Notes under the pieces: generated by a model
What the model was told of the DNA's origin: nothing
The model's database searches: none
What the model saw: the letters and a program-made list of their open reading frames with translations, nothing else
Made by a program: the position numbers and the translations under genes
Shown here: positions 62,396 through 64,000 of the stretch, piece by piece
Layout of the letters: every line of letters starts with the position of its first letter
How positions within the stretch are numbered: position 1 is the stretch's first letter
Source: Micromonospora ureilytica
GTDB lineage: Bacteria; Actinomycetota; Actinomycetes; Mycobacteriales; Micromonosporaceae
Reading direction: 5' to 3'
NCBI RefSeq assembly: GCF_015751765.1
Contig: NZ_JADOTX010000001.1
Location: 620,001 to 684,000 of the forward strand
DNA length: 64,000 nucleotides

Positions 62396-64000
<1,605 letters not shown>

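Overview
The window is a high-GC actinobacterial chromosome segment, most likely from Micromonospora or a close relative in the Micromonosporaceae. The evidence is strong GC bias at third codon positions, frequent GTG starts, GTGA/ATGA stop-start overlaps, several secreted polysaccharide-degrading enzymes, and a run of genes in the order known from Mycobacterium tuberculosis Rv1479-Rv1488. Almost all of it looks like ordinary chromosome. I found no tRNA, rRNA, CRISPR array or intact mobile element. Only fragments of two insertion sequences are present.

Region by region. 1-6.8 kb: the end of a glycosyltransferase, a membrane protein, a lipase-like protein, a FUSC-family transporter, a frameshifted alpha/beta-hydrolase pseudogene, a permuted NlpC/P60-like protein, an NTF2-like protein and two related membrane-anchored proteins with C-terminal CBM2-like domains. 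6.9-12.5 kb: a very large secreted amylopullulanase with two GH13 catalytic modules, ended by a strong hairpin. 12.5-16.4 kb: two paralogous secreted beta-helix proteins that share an almost identical promoter/leader layout. 16.4-17.0 kb: a gene-free stretch with two copies of a 79-bp hairpin repeat. 17.0-28.9 kb: Xaa-Pro aminopeptidase, asparagine synthetase, a lytic polysaccharide monooxygenase, an XdhC-like protein, a sugar kinase, a GH27 alpha-galactosidase with ricin-type lectin domain, a metallo-beta-lactamase-fold hydrolase, a hotdog thioesterase and a PAP2 phosphatase.

29-48 kb: two bacterial PH-domain proteins separated by a 60-bp tandem repeat, then moxR, DUF58 and VWA genes, an acyltransferase/hydrolase pair, a NarL-type two-component system, mabA(fabG)-inhA-hemH, a NagD-type HAD phosphatase, an unknown protein on the other strand, a DUF3097 protein, a serine hydrolase, and an NfeD-SPFH pair. 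Apart from inserted genes this matches the mycobacterial moxR1-fabG1-inhA-hemZ-nfeD-stomatin neighbourhood. 48-60 kb: a membrane protein, a bifunctional penicillin-binding protein, an OmpR-type two-component system divergent from an ABC exporter operon that also carries a secreted protein of unknown function, an IS630 remnant, a secreted serine hydrolase and a third two-component system (NarL type). 60-64 kb: an IS5-type transposase remnant, a thiamine-diphosphate oxidase, an RNA methyltransferase and the start of argG, preceded by a likely ArgR box.

No clearly new defence or mobile system was seen. The most interesting signals are the beta-helix paralogue pair with its conserved leader, the hairpin repeat families between genes, the 60-bp tandem repeat at the end of a PH-domain gene, and the unknown secreted protein tied to a two-component/ABC module.
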